NCBI GenBank assembly: GCA_027019335.1
Contig: JALUWV010000115.1
Span: 1 to 64,000 of the forward strand
Reading direction: 5' to 3'
Length of the DNA stretch: 64,000 bases
Source: Sulfurimonas sp.
Lineage (GTDB): Bacteria > Campylobacterota > Campylobacteria > Campylobacterales > Sulfurimonadaceae
Made by a program: the position numbers and the translations under genes. The notes under the pieces were generated by a model that saw only the letters and a program-made list of their open reading frames with translations, was not told where the DNA came from and did no database searches. Positions 41,199 to 51,008 of this stretch are shown in pieces. The stretch's first letter is position 1. The number at the start of each line of letters is the position of its first letter.

Positions 41199-43442
41199 TT
41201 GAAAGAAACTTTTTTTATCGTATTATTTAGTATTATTATATATCTTGGAGTCTCTACTCTTTTTAGCTCAACAGAGTTAATGGGGAGTTATGGCTCTTTA
41301 TTTGCATCATATAATCAACATTATTTTGGTTATATTTCTTTTGTCTATCTTTTTGGTTTACTTGTTCCTCTTTTTTTATTTTACAAGAACACAAGATTAG
41401 ATTTTAGAAAATCTCAGATTATTATCGCTTCAACCTTGTTGTTTTTTGCAGCACTTTTATTTCAGGCATTGTTAGTGACCCATGAGTTTCGAGGAAAATT
41501 TGGTGCTGATTTTGTAGATTTTTTATCGCCTTATATTGGCTTGTTTGGTTTATGGATTTTTTGGTTTATGATAACTCTTTTAGGTTCTTTAGTCATACTA
41601 GATAAAAGTGTTTCTGAACTCTCAGACATACTATATCAACTTATAAGCAATACATTACCAAAAAAACAACTCAAGCAAAAACAGCCACAAAAACAAGAGA
41701 AAACAGTACAAAGAGAAGTGAAAAGAGAAGTAAAAAAACAAGTGCCTACTCCTCAGATTGAAGAAAAAATTGTGCAAAAAGAGAATGTTAAAGAAATTCC
41801 TGAAGTAGTCGTTGAAAAAATTACCGAAGAAATTGTAGTAGATGTTGAACCTGTAGAAGAAGTGCAAATACAAGAAGAAGAGATAGATACACCAAGTTAT
41901 CTTCGTAAGGAAGAGAAAAAAAATATTTTAGATATTGCTTCACAAGTGAAAGAAGAGAAAGAACAAAAAACGATTGTAGTTGTTGAAGAGTTAGAAGAGA
42001 ATGCAAAACTTTTAGAAGATATAGATAAGGGACAAGTAGAGAAACCGATAAATTTTAAACTTCCCTCAGTAGATTTTTTGCAAAAACCACCAAAGATAAT
42101 TAAAAATATTGATGAAAGTGAACTTGATGATAAAATTCGCTACCTTATAGATAAACTTGCACACTTTAAAATAGATGGAGATGTGGTACGTACATATGCA
42201 GGTCCTGTCGTTTCTACATTTGAGTTTAAACCTGCTGCAAATGTCAAGGTAAGTAAAATTTTAGGCTTGCAAGATGATTTAGCGATGGCACTCTCAGCGG
42301 AGACTATTCGTATTCAAGCACCTATCCCTGGAAAAAATGTTGTAGGAATTGAGATTCCAAACGATACTGTTGATACAATATATCTTCGTGAAATTTTAGA
42401 TGATAAACTTTTTAAAGACTCTTCCTCTCCATTAACTATAGTACTGGGGAAAGATATTGTAGGGAAGCCTTTTGTTACTGACTTGAAAAAATTACCACAC
42501 TTACTCATCGCGGGAACTACAGGAAGTGGTAAAAGTGTTGGGATAAATGCTATGATACTTTCACTTCTTTATAAAAATTCACCAGATCAACTCCGTTTAC
42601 TGATGATAGACCCAAAAATGCTAGAGTTTTCAACTTATAATGACATCCCACATTTACTCACTCCGGTGATTACAAAACCAAAACAAGCCATAGCAGCCTT
42701 GAATAATATGGTAAATGAAATGGAACGACGTTATGAACTTATGGCAGATGCGAGAACAAAAAATATTGAGAACTATAATGAAAAAATGAAAAAAGAAGCA
42801 GGAGAAGAGTTTCCTTATATCGTTGTAATTATAGATGAACTTGCAGATTTGATGATGACAAGTGGAAAAGATGTTGAGTATTCTATAGCCAGACTTGCAC
42901 AAAAATCGCGTGCCTGTGGTATCCACCTTATTGTTGCTACACAACGTCCCTCGGTAGATGTTGTCACAGGTCTTATTAAGGCCAATCTCCCTTCTCGTAT
43001 CTCTTATAGAGTAGGGCAGAAAATAGATTCTAAGATTATTTTAGACCAAATGGGTGCAGAGTCACTGCTTGGTCGAGGGGATATGCTCTTTACACCTCCT
43101 GGTTCAACAGGACTTGTACGTTTACATGCACCTTGGGCAACAGAAGAAGAGATAGAAGAAATTGTTGAGTTTATAAAGGCACAAAGAGCGCCAAATTATG
43201 ATAAAAGCTTTTTAGTCGAAGAGAGTGAATCAAGTAGTGCATCAAATGAATCTTATGAAGAGTTAGATGAACTTTATGAAGAGGCAAAAAATGTTGTACT
43301 AACAGATAGAAAAACCTCTATCTCTTACCTCCAAAGAAAATTACAAATAGGTTATAACCGTTCTGCTCGTGTCATAGAACAGCTTGAACAAGAAGGTGTA
43401 TTATCTACTCCAAATGCAAAAGGAATGCGAGAAATCCTCTAA
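41199..43442 (+). CDS. ftsK: DNA translocase FtsK
   Basis: 747 residues. Four N-terminal transmembrane helices (about 1-140), a Glu/Lys/Val-rich linker (about 150-290), then the motor: alpha domain (from KIDGDVVRTYAGPVVSTFEFK), RecA-like beta domain with Walker A GTTGSGKSVG (about 446-455) and Walker B VVIIDELADLM, and a C-terminal winged-helix gamma domain (SISYLQRKLQIGYNRSARVIEQLE) that reads KOPS-like sequences. It pumps chromosome ends through the septum. The start is a TTG with AAGGGT 8 bases upstream. Confidence 0.95.
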   Translation: MKETFFIVLFSIIIYLGVSTLFSSTELMGSYGSLFASYNQHYFGYISFVYLFGLLVPLFLFYKNTRLDFRKSQIIIASTLLFFAALLFQALLVTHEFRGKFGADFVDFLSPYIGLFGLWIFWFMITLLGSLVILDKSVSELSDILYQLISNTLPKKQLKQKQPQKQEKTVQREVKREVKKQVPTPQIEEKIVQKENVKEIPEVVVEKITEEIVVDVEPVEEVQIQEEEIDTPSYLRKEEKKNILDIASQVKEEKEQKTIVVVEELEENAKLLEDIDKGQVEKPINFKLPSVDFLQKPPKIIKNIDESELDDKIRYLIDKLAHFKIDGDVVRTYAGPVVSTFEFKPAANVKVSKILGLQDDLAMALSAETIRIQAPIPGKNVVGIEIPNDTVDTIYLREILDDKLFKDSSSPLTIVLGKDIVGKPFVTDLKKLPHLLIAGTTGSGKSVGINAMILSLLYKNSPDQLRLLMIDPKMLEFSTYNDIPHLLTPVITKPKQAIAALNNMVNEMERRYELMADARTKNIENYNEKMKKEAGEEFPYIVVIIDELADLMMTSGKDVEYSIARLAQKSRACGIHLIVATQRPSVDVVTGLIKANLPSRISYRVGQKIDSKIILDQMGAESLLGRGDMLFTPPGSTGLVRLHAPWATEEEIEEIVEFIKAQRAPNYDKSFLVEESESSSASNESYEELDELYEEAKNVVLTDRKTSISYLQRKLQIGYNRSARVIEQLEQEGVLSTPNAKGMREIL

Positions 43443-43542
43443 AACCCTTCCTAAACGTTACTATATTAAACATAAAATCTAAAACTATTTTAAAGATGTT
43501 TAGTATCGTAACACTTCATTATAGAACTTTAAATTCTTTAGA

Positions 43543-43548
43543 TATAAT
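43543..43548 (+). promoter_or_regulatory. -10 element of acnB
   Basis: TATAAT within GATATAATACT, 28 bp upstream of the acnB start codon. No obvious -35. Confidence 0.45.
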
Positions 43549-43575
43549 ACTTCAAATTAAAATCAGGACATAACT

Positions 43576-46161
43576 ATGGCATTTTTAGAAGATTATAAAG
43601 CACATGTTGCAGAGCGTGAAACACTTGGTGTTCCCCCTTTACCTCTCTCCGCTGAACAAACAGCAGAATTAATAGAACTTATTAAGGCAGATTGTACAGA
43701 CGAGTTGTTAGATTTACTTACAAATCGTGTAGCTCCTGGTGTAGATGATGCAGCCTATGTAAAAGCAGCATTTTTAAATGATGTAGCTGCTGAGAAAGTA
43801 TCTGTGGATGCTATCGCTCCCCAAAAAGCAGTACAGATGCTTGGTATGATGCTCGGTGGTTACAATGTAAAACCGATGATTGATGCACTCTCTTCTTCAA
43901 ATGAAGCAGTTGTTAAAGAAGCAGTAGAAGCACTCAGTAAAACACTTTTAGTGTATGATGCATTTAATGATGTAGAAGAATTACATAAAGCTGGAAACGC
44001 AGCAGCAACTGAAGTGATGACTTCATGGGCAAATGCAGAGTGGTTTACTGGAAAAGATGCACTTGCTGAGGAAATCACAGTAACTGTTTACAAAGTTCCA
44101 GGGGAAACAAATACAGATGACCTCTCGCCAGCATCAGAGGCATTTACTCGTTCAGATATTCCTCTTCATGCAAACTCATTTTTAGTAAATAGAATGGATA
44201 ATCCACTAGAAACAATGGCAGAACTCAAGAAAAAAGGACATCCTCTTGCTTATGTAGGTGATGTTGTTGGTACTGGTTCAAGCCGTAAATCGGGTGTAAA
44301 CTCTGTGCAATGGCATATGGGTGTTGATATTCCTGGTGTTCCAAACAAACGCACTGGTGGTGTTGTTCTTGGAAATACTATCGCTCCTATTTTCTTCGCA
44401 ACAAGTGAAGATTCTGGTGCCTTACCTTTAGAACTTGATGTTTCTCAAATGGAAACGGGTGATGTTGTTACAATTTACCCTTACAAGGGTGAAGCACATA
44501 AAGATGGTAAGTGCATTGCAACTTTTAAACTCAATCCTAACACTATAACTGATGAAGTTCGTGCTGGTGGTCGTATTCCATTGATTATTGGTCGTGGTTT
44601 GACTTCTAAAGCTCGTGCTTGTTTAGGTTTAGGGGCATCTGACACTTTCTTAACTGCCCAACAACCTGCAGACACTGGCAAAGGTTTCACACTTGCACAA
44701 AAAATGGTAGGAAAAGCTTCAGGTCTTGCTGGTGTTCGCCCTGGTATGTATGTAGAGCCTGAGATGAGTACAGTTGGTTCTCAAGATACAACGGGACCTA
44801 TGACTCGTGATGAGATTAAAGAGCTTGCGGCACTTGGATTTAATGCTGATTTAGTGATGCAATCATTTTGTCATACAGCAGCTTACCCAAAACCATCAGA
44901 TGTTGTAATGCACCATACACTTCCTGATTTTATCTCAAACCGTTCAGGTGTTGCGCTTCGTCCGGGTGATGGGGTTATTCACTCATGGTTAAATAGAATG
45001 GTTCTTCCAGATACTGTTGGAACAGGGGCAGATAGCCATACTCGTTTTCCTCTCGGTGTCTCTTTTCCTGGTGGGTCTGGTGTTGTTGCATTTGCAGCTG
45101 TTACTGGTTCTATGCCTCTTACTATGCCTGAGTCTGTACTTGTACGATTTAGTGGTGAAATGCAAGCAGGTATCACACTTCGTGACCTTGTAAATGCTAT
45201 TCCTTACCAAGCGATTCAAGATGGTCTTTTAACTGTTCCTAAAGCAGGAAAGAAGAACATTTTTGCTGGACGTGTTTTAGAGATAGAAGGACTTCCACAA
45301 CTTAAAGCTGAACAAGCATTTGAGCTTTCTGACTCTGCAGCTGAACGTTCTGCTGCTGCTTGTACTGTTCTTTTAGATACAGCACCGATTGAAGAGTACT
45401 TAAAATCAAATGTTGTACTTTTAGAGTCTATGATAGCAGATGGTTATGAAGATAAACGCACACTCGCTCGTCGTGTTGAAAAGATGAAAGAGTGGTTAGC
45501 TAACCCTTCACTTATGAAACCAGATGCAGATGCAGAATATGCAGCTGTTATTAACATAGACCTTAACACTATTACTGAACCAATCTTAGCTTGTCCAAAT
45601 GACCCAGATAATGTAAAACTTTTAAGCGAAGTTGCTGGAACTGAACTTCACGAAGTATTTTTAGGTTCATGTATGACAAATATTGGTCACTATCGTGCAG
45701 CTGGTGAAGTAATGCGTGGCGAATCTGCAGTTGCGGTTGAGAAATTTTGGATTGTTCCACCAACAAGAATGGACGAACAACAACTCATTAACGAAGGTTA
45801 CTATGATGTGTATAAAGCGATTGAAGCACATACAGAAGTTCCAGGATGTTCTTTATGTATGGGAAATCAAGCTTCAGCTCGCGTTGGTTCTACAGTTTTC
45901 TCAACATCAACACGTAACTTTGATAACCGTCTTGGTAAGGGAACTCAAGTTTATCTTGGTTCTGCTGAGCTTGCAGCTGTTTGTGCAAAACTTGGTCGTA
46001 TTCCAACAGTTGAAGAGTACATGAGTATTGTTCCGAGTAAGCTTGCTGGAAAAGAAGATGATGTTTACAAATATCTTAACTTTAATGAAATTAAAAATTA
46101 TCACTTAGAAGAGCGTTCTGTTGCTCAAGAGAAATATGATGTGACAATCAAACCAGTATAA
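43576..46161 (+). CDS. acnB: Aconitate hydratase B
   Basis: 861 residues. Interconverts citrate and isocitrate in the (oxidative or reverse) TCA cycle. The N-terminal HEAT-like domain and the swivel domain placed before the catalytic domains are typical of AcnB rather than AcnA. Fe-S cysteines are in [29 protein letters not shown] and [10 protein letters not shown]; substrate-binding stretches include [13 protein letters not shown]. Length and order match E. coli AcnB. Monocistronic behind its own promoter. In Campylobacterota it often works in the reductive TCA cycle; that use is not visible here. Confidence 0.97.
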   Translation: MAFLEDYKAHVAERETLGVPPLPLSAEQTAELIELIKADCTDELLDLLTNRVAPGVDDAAYVKAAFLNDVAAEKVSVDAIAPQKAVQMLGMMLGGYNVKPMIDALSSSNEAVVKEAVEALSKTLLVYDAFNDVEELHKAGNAAATEVMTSWANAEWFTGKDALAEEITVTVYKVPGETNTDDLSPASEAFTRSDIPLHANSFLVNRMDNPLETMAELKKKGHPLAYVGDVVGTGSSRKSGVNSVQWHMGVDIPGVPNKRTGGVVLGNTIAPIFFATSEDSGALPLELDVSQMETGDVVTIYPYKGEAHKDGKCIATFKLNPNTITDEVRAGGRIPLIIGRGLTSKARACLGLGASDTFLTAQQPADTGKGFTLAQKMVGKASGLAGVRPGMYVEPEMSTVGSQDTTGPMTRDEIKELAALGFNADLVMQSFCHTAAYPKPSDVVMHHTLPDFISNRSGVALRPGDGVIHSWLNRMVLPDTVGTGADSHTRFPLGVSFPGGSGVVAFAAVTGSMPLTMPESVLVRFSGEMQAGITLRDLVNAIPYQAIQDGLLTVPKAGKKNIFAGRVLEIEGLPQLKAEQAFELSDSAAERSAAACTVLLDTAPIEEYLKSNVVLLESMIADGYEDKRTLARRVEKMKEWLANPSLMKPDADAEYAAVINIDLNTITEPILACPNDPDNVKLLSEVAGTELHEVFLGSCMTNIGHYRAAGEVMRGESAVAVEKFWIVPPTRMDEQQLINEGYYDVYKAIEAHTEVPGCSLCMGNQASARVGSTVFSTSTRNFDNRLGKGTQVYLGSAELAAVCAKLGRIPTVEEYMSIVPSKLAGKEDDVYKYLNFNEIKNYHLEERSVAQEKYDVTIKPV

Positions 46162-46202
46162 TTTTTTTATGCTAAAATGGTGGTAAAAAATAAGGATATA
46201 TT

Positions 46203-47456
46203 ATGTATGGAAATGATTTACTCATTGCATTTACATTTATGGCGCTTCTTTTTTTACGCCAGATTGCTATTTTAAAGCAACCAAACAAGATTAATTATGC
46301 CCCCTTAATGGTGGGCGTAGGTGCGATTAGTTCTGTCGTACATTTTATTATCCATCCTGAGCATACAAATGTTGTTCTTCTTTTAAGAGAATCCTTCTTC
46401 CCACTTTTAGTTGCACTTTTACTCTATCTTGTCCTTAACATTTTACATCAAACACAACAATCTGAAAGTGCAAGAACACAAGATGAATTTTTGAAAGTTT
46501 TAGTACAAGAGATAAGTGGACTCAAAGAGTTTATGCGGGAAATTGAATATAGAGTTGCAGCCTCACATAAAGAAGATTTGATTGTGCAAGAAAAAGTACG
46601 TCAAAAGTTTAAAGATGATATAAAAGCATTGGATGTAATCAAGCTCAATCAAGATAAGTTTAGTCATAAGTTTGATGAGATGGAAGCTTGGCATGAAAAA
46701 GTTTCAGATGCTTTTTCCCATTTTACAAAAGAGCAGCTTCCTGAACTTGATAATGTCGTACATAAACATATAGATATTTTAAGAGTTGCTGAACAAGACC
46801 ACTATAATCAAATCAATACAGTTTTAAAAAAGGCTGTAGAGAGTCGCTCGGATATGTCTGATGATATGGAAGAAGTAAAAGAACACCTTGGTCAAATGAA
46901 GCATATTTCTGATGATATTGCAAGAAGTATTACCAAACACACTTTAGAGCAACTCTCAGGAGTTACAAAATCTTTTGAAAATCAAATACAAGGCTTAAAA
47001 TCTCATTCAGAAGCTGTCAAAACATCACTGTTAGAAAGCGAGACTACATTAAGCACTATCCGTGCTAAAAGCGAACTTATTATGAAACAAATGATACTCT
47101 CTTCAAAAAAGATGGATGCGCTAGAAGAACAAACAGTAGGAATGGATAGCATTTATACAAATTTAAAAGAGTTAGTACTCGATGTAGAGATGATGAAGTC
47201 TGACTATATTAAATCGCAAGCTGAACTGCATATGATTGCTAGAGATATAGGTCTTTCTAAAGATGAAAAAATAGATATTATGAAAAAACAGATTGACTCT
47301 TTAGGAGAAAATCTGAGTAAAAAGATAGATGAATCTTTAGAAAAATTGCATGAACATTATCACATAGCAGAAGATGACATAACCCAGAGTGTGCAAATGC
47401 TTTCTAAAAAAGCAAAGCTCAAACAAGGGTATGAAAATTTTGAGTCTAAAAAGTAA
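46203..47456 (+). CDS. Membrane-anchored coiled-coil protein, unknown
   Basis: 417 residues, not recognised. Three transmembrane helices lie in the first 85 residues (NDLLIAFTFMALLFLRQIAI, LMVGVGAISSVVHFII, FFPLLVALLLYLVLNI). The remaining 330 residues are charged, heptad-rich coiled coil facing the cytoplasm, with no HAMP, receptor tip or enzyme motif. It resembles RmuC-like or septation-ring coiled-coil proteins only in general form. It follows acnB by 41 bases and overlaps the convergent gene by 11 bases. Confidence 0.7.
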   Translation: MYGNDLLIAFTFMALLFLRQIAILKQPNKINYAPLMVGVGAISSVVHFIIHPEHTNVVLLLRESFFPLLVALLLYLVLNILHQTQQSESARTQDEFLKVLVQEISGLKEFMREIEYRVAASHKEDLIVQEKVRQKFKDDIKALDVIKLNQDKFSHKFDEMEAWHEKVSDAFSHFTKEQLPELDNVVHKHIDILRVAEQDHYNQINTVLKKAVESRSDMSDDMEEVKEHLGQMKHISDDIARSITKHTLEQLSGVTKSFENQIQGLKSHSEAVKTSLLESETTLSTIRAKSELIMKQMILSSKKMDALEEQTVGMDSIYTNLKELVLDVEMMKSDYIKSQAELHMIARDIGLSKDEKIDIMKKQIDSLGENLSKKIDESLEKLHEHYHIAEDDITQSVQMLSKKAKLKQGYENFESKK

Positions 47457-48186
47457 GTTTCTTACTTTCAGGGGGATTAGTTTTAAAAACTTCCTTAAAA
47501 CCATTTGCACGTAGTTCTCTTGCTTTTCCATTAGCATACGGTGATAAATAATAAGCCCTTTGGATACATTCATCTACATCGTAATTGTTATCATACATAA
47601 AAATGACATTTTTATCGAGCTTATGGATTTGGGTGGAAACAGACCGAGTATATGCAATAATAGCTTTATGGTGCCTATCATACTTGTGTCCCATACCCAT
47701 AAAGACAAATTTTCCACTGAGACGAATGTCTGAAACATCAATATAATTGAGCTTTTTATCATAGCGTGTGAATTGGTTTGAAGTGTACTTATCTAAATCT
47801 GCATCAAACTCTTCCATGATTGGTGTTGGTTCAATGTTTTCTCTGTTGTATGTAAATAAGTATCGAATTTCTACAAGTTTTCCTTTGTAGTGCTGTTTGA
47901 GTCCTGCATTTAATATATATGCCTTTGGGTCTTCATTGAGTTCTACAATTTCATCATATTTATCAAATCCATCTTCTTGTAAAAATTTACTCATTTTAAA
48001 GCCAAGAGGGGATGTCTCAGGGTTAAAGAGAAAAATAGTTCCAGCAACACTCTTGCGTTTTTTCTTGAGCATTGCATTGACATCATCGACTGTAATTTTT
48101 TGCTCTTCACTTTCGTTTATGTAAAGATAATGTTCGACTAAATAGTCCATATCGAAATTTGTTGTATACTTACCAAATACTTGCAT
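47446..48186 (-). CDS. Hypothetical protein
   Basis: 246 residues, no domain recognised. It is soluble, rich in Tyr, Asp and Lys, with a central strand-rich region (KLNYIDVSDIRLSGKFVFMGMG) and many aromatics near HKYDRHHKAIIAYTRS. AGGA lies 7 bases before the ATG. Codon use looks like the core genome, not the element beside it. Its promoter region was apparently shared with the DNA ligase gene before the mobile element inserted between them. Confidence 0.65.
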   Translation of the reverse strand: MQVFGKYTTNFDMDYLVEHYLYINESEEQKITVDDVNAMLKKKRKSVAGTIFLFNPETSPLGFKMSKFLQEDGFDKYDEIVELNEDPKAYILNAGLKQHYKGKLVEIRYLFTYNRENIEPTPIMEEFDADLDKYTSNQFTRYDKKLNYIDVSDIRLSGKFVFMGMGHKYDRHHKAIIAYTRSVSTQIHKLDKNVIFMYDNNYDVDECIQRAYYLSPYANGKARELRANGFKEVFKTNPPESKKLTF

Positions 48187-48213
48187 ATTAAATCCTATAA
48201 TTATTGTTGAAAG

Positions 48214-48226
48214 TATACTATAATTA
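48214..48226 (+). repeat. attL candidate (13-bp direct repeat, left copy)
   Basis: TATACTATAATTA, identical to 52814-52826. CTATAATTA is also found 23 bp upstream (48195-48203) and CTATAATA at 48246-48253, possible integrase-binding repeats or simply promoter-like AT sequence. Confidence 0.5.
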
Positions 48227-48348
48227 AATGAATGGCTGAAAACCCCTATAATAGGGAGTTTAAAAGTTTTTTTAAAAGAATTTTTAAAAGAATTTCATAA
48301 TTTTAGTACAAAAGCATGAAATAATATTATTGTAACTTAAAACATAAG

Positions 48349-48370
48349 TGTAAACATAGGAGAGTTTACA
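48349..48370 (+). promoter_or_regulatory. Inverted repeat enclosing the integrase ribosome-binding site
   Basis: TGTAAA-N10-TTTACA, extendable to 7 bp (TGTAAAC/GTTTACA), ends exactly at the GTG start codon. The Shine-Dalgarno AGGAGA lies in the loop. The relaxase gene has the same arrangement with the same spacing. Confidence 0.65.
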
Positions 48371-49534
48371 GTGGCAAAAAGTAAAAAAGTAAAATATGAA
48401 TATTATAGAAAGGTGTTAAATCCAGAGCAAAAAGCCTTATTGGGTGATTTGAATGAATTTAAGGTTGGTATACATAAGATAGAGAATAAGCATAAAGATT
48501 TGATTAAAAGCTATTTAAATATAGCATTTAATGAAGTTTTAGTAAATATTAATGAATTTGATAGGGATAGTGCAACTGCATATATTAAATACTCTTATGA
48601 TAAAGCATTAGTTACATTATATAAATTGAAAGTTCCAAATTTTAGAGAGTTAAATTTAAAGAAGAAAGTTGATACTACTACACTTAAAGAAGCAATTGAG
48701 CTTTTTATTAAGAGAAAAGAATTTAAAAAAATGAGTAAAGGCACATTGAAAAATTATAAATCTCATACTTTATCAACTTTTTTATTTTTTAAAGAGAATG
48801 AAGATATTGATAATATTACAACACAAGAAGCTTATAAATATCAAGAATTTTTAAAAGATGAAGTTAAATTGGGTAATAGTGCTATTAATAATAAAACAGC
48901 ATTTCTAAGTGGTGTTTATAAAGAATTAATAAGATTAAATAAAGCTGAAAAAAATCCATTTAAAATAGAATATATGGAAGTAGAAGAAAGTGATAAAGAA
49001 GCATTTAGAGATAATGATATTAAAAAATTGTTAGATAATTCTAATGATAAAGATTTTCAATTATGTTTGAATTTGGGAATTTATTCAGGATTTAGAATTG
49101 GAGAAATTTTTAGGCTACAAATTGAAAATATAAATTTAAAAGAAAATTTAATTGAAAGTAAGTTGAAAGATACTAAAACAAAAAAACATACAAGAACTAT
49201 TCCAATTCATCCATTATTAAAACCACTATTAATTGAAATAATTGGAAATAGAAAAAGTGGTAGATTAGTTTATAATGATAGTAAAAATGCTATTACTTCA
49301 ATTCAGAGTGAAATTGGTAGATATGTTAAAAAGACATTGAAAAATGACAACAAAACATTTCACTCAACAAGAAGTTCATTTGCTCAGAAAATTGAAACTT
49401 ATGGTTTAAAAGATATTAAAATTTTAATGGGTCATAAACAAAAAGATATTACTGTTAAGTCATATCTTAAAAGTAATGTAAACTGGAATAGAAAAGTTGA
49501 AATGATTAATCAGATTAATTATAAAACACTTTAA
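48371..49534 (+). CDS. int: Tyrosine recombinase/phage-type integrase
   Basis: 387 residues. A basic N-terminal region and a SAM-like core-binding domain (about 105-195, KGTLKNYKSHTLSTFLFF) lead to the catalytic domain (about 210-387). Active-site residues are R242 (SGFRIGEI), a lysine near 271 (KKHTRTIPIH), H331 and R334 (HSTRSSFA), H355 (LMGHKQ) and nucleophile Y365 (VKSYLK); all are present. It should catalyse integration and excision. The GTG start follows AGGAGA by 7 bases. Codon use is strongly AT-biased compared with neighbours, a sign of transfer. No excisionase gene is intact. Confidence 0.92.
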   Translation: MAKSKKVKYEYYRKVLNPEQKALLGDLNEFKVGIHKIENKHKDLIKSYLNIAFNEVLVNINEFDRDSATAYIKYSYDKALVTLYKLKVPNFRELNLKKKVDTTTLKEAIELFIKRKEFKKMSKGTLKNYKSHTLSTFLFFKENEDIDNITTQEAYKYQEFLKDEVKLGNSAINNKTAFLSGVYKELIRLNKAEKNPFKIEYMEVEESDKEAFRDNDIKKLLDNSNDKDFQLCLNLGIYSGFRIGEIFRLQIENINLKENLIESKLKDTKTKKHTRTIPIHPLLKPLLIEIIGNRKSGRLVYNDSKNAITSIQSEIGRYVKKTLKNDNKTFHSTRSSFAQKIETYGLKDIKILMGHKQKDITVKSYLKSNVNWNRKVEMINQINYKTL

Positions 49535-49540
49535 TATTTT

Positions 49541-49563
49541 GCTCTGCTCTGCTCTTGCTCTTA
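49541..49563 (+). repeat. GCTCT-rich short tandem repeats after the integrase
   Basis: GCTCT-GCTCT-GCTCTT-GCTCTT begins 7 bases past the integrase stop. Short direct repeats at this position, between integrase and relaxase, could be iterons or oriT-associated binding sites. Confidence 0.45.
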
Positions 49564-49577
49564 GCTCAATGCAATTG

Positions 49578-49608
49578 CTTAATGAGGTTCGGAGAACCTC
49601 TAATTAAG
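49578..49608 (+). terminator. Hairpin between int and mob (terminator or oriT arm)
   Basis: CTTAAT-GAGGTTC-GGA-GAACCTC-(TA)-ATTAAG gives 13 bp with a 2-base bulge, followed by TTTATTCCCTTTTTT. This fits an intrinsic terminator for int. Inverted repeats upstream of MobV genes are also typical of oriT, so both readings remain open. Confidence 0.5.
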
Positions 49609-49655
49609 TTTATTCCCTTTTTTAAAAGAGGAAATAAACCTTGCTTATAATTAAT

Positions 49656-49677
49656 TGTAAAGTAAAAGGAATTTACA
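49656..49677 (+). promoter_or_regulatory. Inverted repeat enclosing the relaxase ribosome-binding site
   Basis: TGTAAA-N10-TTTACA, extendable to ATTGTAAA/TTTACAAT, ends immediately before the ATG of the relaxase gene, with AAAAGGA in the loop. Geometry is identical to 48349-48370. It could be an operator, an RNA hairpin, or part of oriT. Confidence 0.65.
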
Positions 49678-50868
49678 ATGCAATTGACTGTAAGCACAAG
49701 AATAGAGAAAAGAAATAAAAATGAAGAGAAAAGTTTGCTTTGGCATAATGTCAGAGCATCAAAGAAAGTTGATAATGTAAGAGATGACACAAAAAATATT
49801 AAAGTTTTTGCTTTTGAAAATGGAAAAGTTGGCTCAATAGAATTAAACACAAATAATAAAAAGCAAAACATAAGAGTGCTTGAAAAATTACAAGATAATA
49901 TTGATAGTCTTGATAAGGAAATGGAAGAGGATTACAAAAAAGAAAAAGGTAAAAAAATTCCAAAGAATGCTGTTAAATTTTTTAGAGGAGTGATAACATT
50001 TGGAAGTGATAGAGTAGTAGAAGAGACTGAAACTAAAAGTTTAAATGAAGAGGAAGTTGAAGCTATAAATGCTAAAAATGCTAATGAAATGGATTTGGCT
50101 GCAATTAATTATATGAAAAATTTAGAAAAAGAATTTGGAATAAAGATAGCCTATATTACAAGGCATTCAGAGGAAAAAACAATTCATTATCATTATACTG
50201 CAACTCAATATAATTTCAGAGAACATAAAATGTTCACAAGTGGATTTAGAAAAAGAGATATGAGTAAATTTGGAGAAACCTTGCAAAATTTGGTTCATAG
50301 TAGTTTTAGTGGCTTAGGTTTTCAAAGGGGCAAAAAAGGCTCTAAAAATAAGCATTTAGATATAAAAGCAATGCATTCAAATGAAATTAAAAGTCTTGAA
50401 ATTGAAAGTATGAAATTATCAAAAGATATTAAAAAGAAAAATCAATTGAAAATTCAAAGTGATATAAATTATAATAATTTTGTAAGTGCCAAAGAAGTGT
50501 ATGATTTTAAACAAGATAAGAAAGCTGGAAAATATATTTCAAGAACAGAACATGAAGAAAAAATATCAAAAGTGAAAGAATTAGCAAGAGAAGCTGTTAT
50601 CTCTTCAAAAAATGAAGTCAAAAATACTATTGAAAAATTTGAAGAACTTAGAACTTTAAAAAGAATGTTAGATAGAAAAATCACAATATTAGAAACAGAA
50701 AACAGTGGTTTAAAGGCTAAAATAGGCACTTTAAACAGTGATTTAGAAGAAGTAAGAGATTTTATAGAAGATAAGAGTTTAAGTGAAGAATTTGAAGCTT
50801 CACAACAATTAAGCATAGAAGAAACAGAAGCAAGTGAATTAAATTATTCTCATGGTTTTAGTATGTAA
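49678..50868 (+). CDS. mob: MobV-type (Pre/Mob) relaxase
   Basis: 396 residues. Would nick the element at oriT and lead the strand into a recipient through a helper's secretion system. H163-x-E-E-x3-H170-x-H172 (HSEEKTIHYHY) matches the HxDExxPHxH metal motif of Pre/Mob relaxases, and GFQRGKKGSKNKHLDIK matches their following conserved block. The N-terminal LLWHNVRASKKVDN region also fits. The C-terminal half (about 230-375) is coiled coil, as in this family. The metal motif departs at two places (E for D, I for P). It could also act as a plasmid recombination enzyme. Confidence 0.82.
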   Translation: MQLTVSTRIEKRNKNEEKSLLWHNVRASKKVDNVRDDTKNIKVFAFENGKVGSIELNTNNKKQNIRVLEKLQDNIDSLDKEMEEDYKKEKGKKIPKNAVKFFRGVITFGSDRVVEETETKSLNEEEVEAINAKNANEMDLAAINYMKNLEKEFGIKIAYITRHSEEKTIHYHYTATQYNFREHKMFTSGFRKRDMSKFGETLQNLVHSSFSGLGFQRGKKGSKNKHLDIKAMHSNEIKSLEIESMKLSKDIKKKNQLKIQSDINYNNFVSAKEVYDFKQDKKAGKYISRTEHEEKISKVKELAREAVISSKNEVKNTIEKFEELRTLKRMLDRKITILETENSGLKAKIGTLNSDLEEVRDFIEDKSLSEEFEASQQLSIEETEASELNYSHGFSM

Positions 50869-50877
50869 TTATATATA

Positions 50878-50891
50878 TTACTATATAGTAA
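50878..50891. repeat. 14-bp palindrome after mob
   Basis: TTACTATATAGTAA is a perfect palindrome 10 bases past the relaxase stop, within a very AT-rich stretch (50869-51008) that shows no gene. Confidence 0.4.
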
Positions 50892-51008
50892 ATCATATAG
50901 TTTAATAAAAATTTAAGTTTTTATATGCTAAATTCTTACAAATTATAAAATTCTTTAATATTTTTTTTAGTTTTTTTCTAAATTAATATTTTTGAGCTTA
51001 TAATTATC

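Noticed and set aside
49566..49871. Minus-strand frame of 101 codons spanning the int-mob gap
   Set aside because: Phe/Leu/Ser-rich translation of AT-rich antisense DNA; it covers the candidate oriT and the mob start, and no ribosome site precedes it.
50469..50816. 115-codon minus-strand frame within mob
   Set aside because: Antisense to the coiled-coil part of the relaxase; Ser/Leu-rich shadow.
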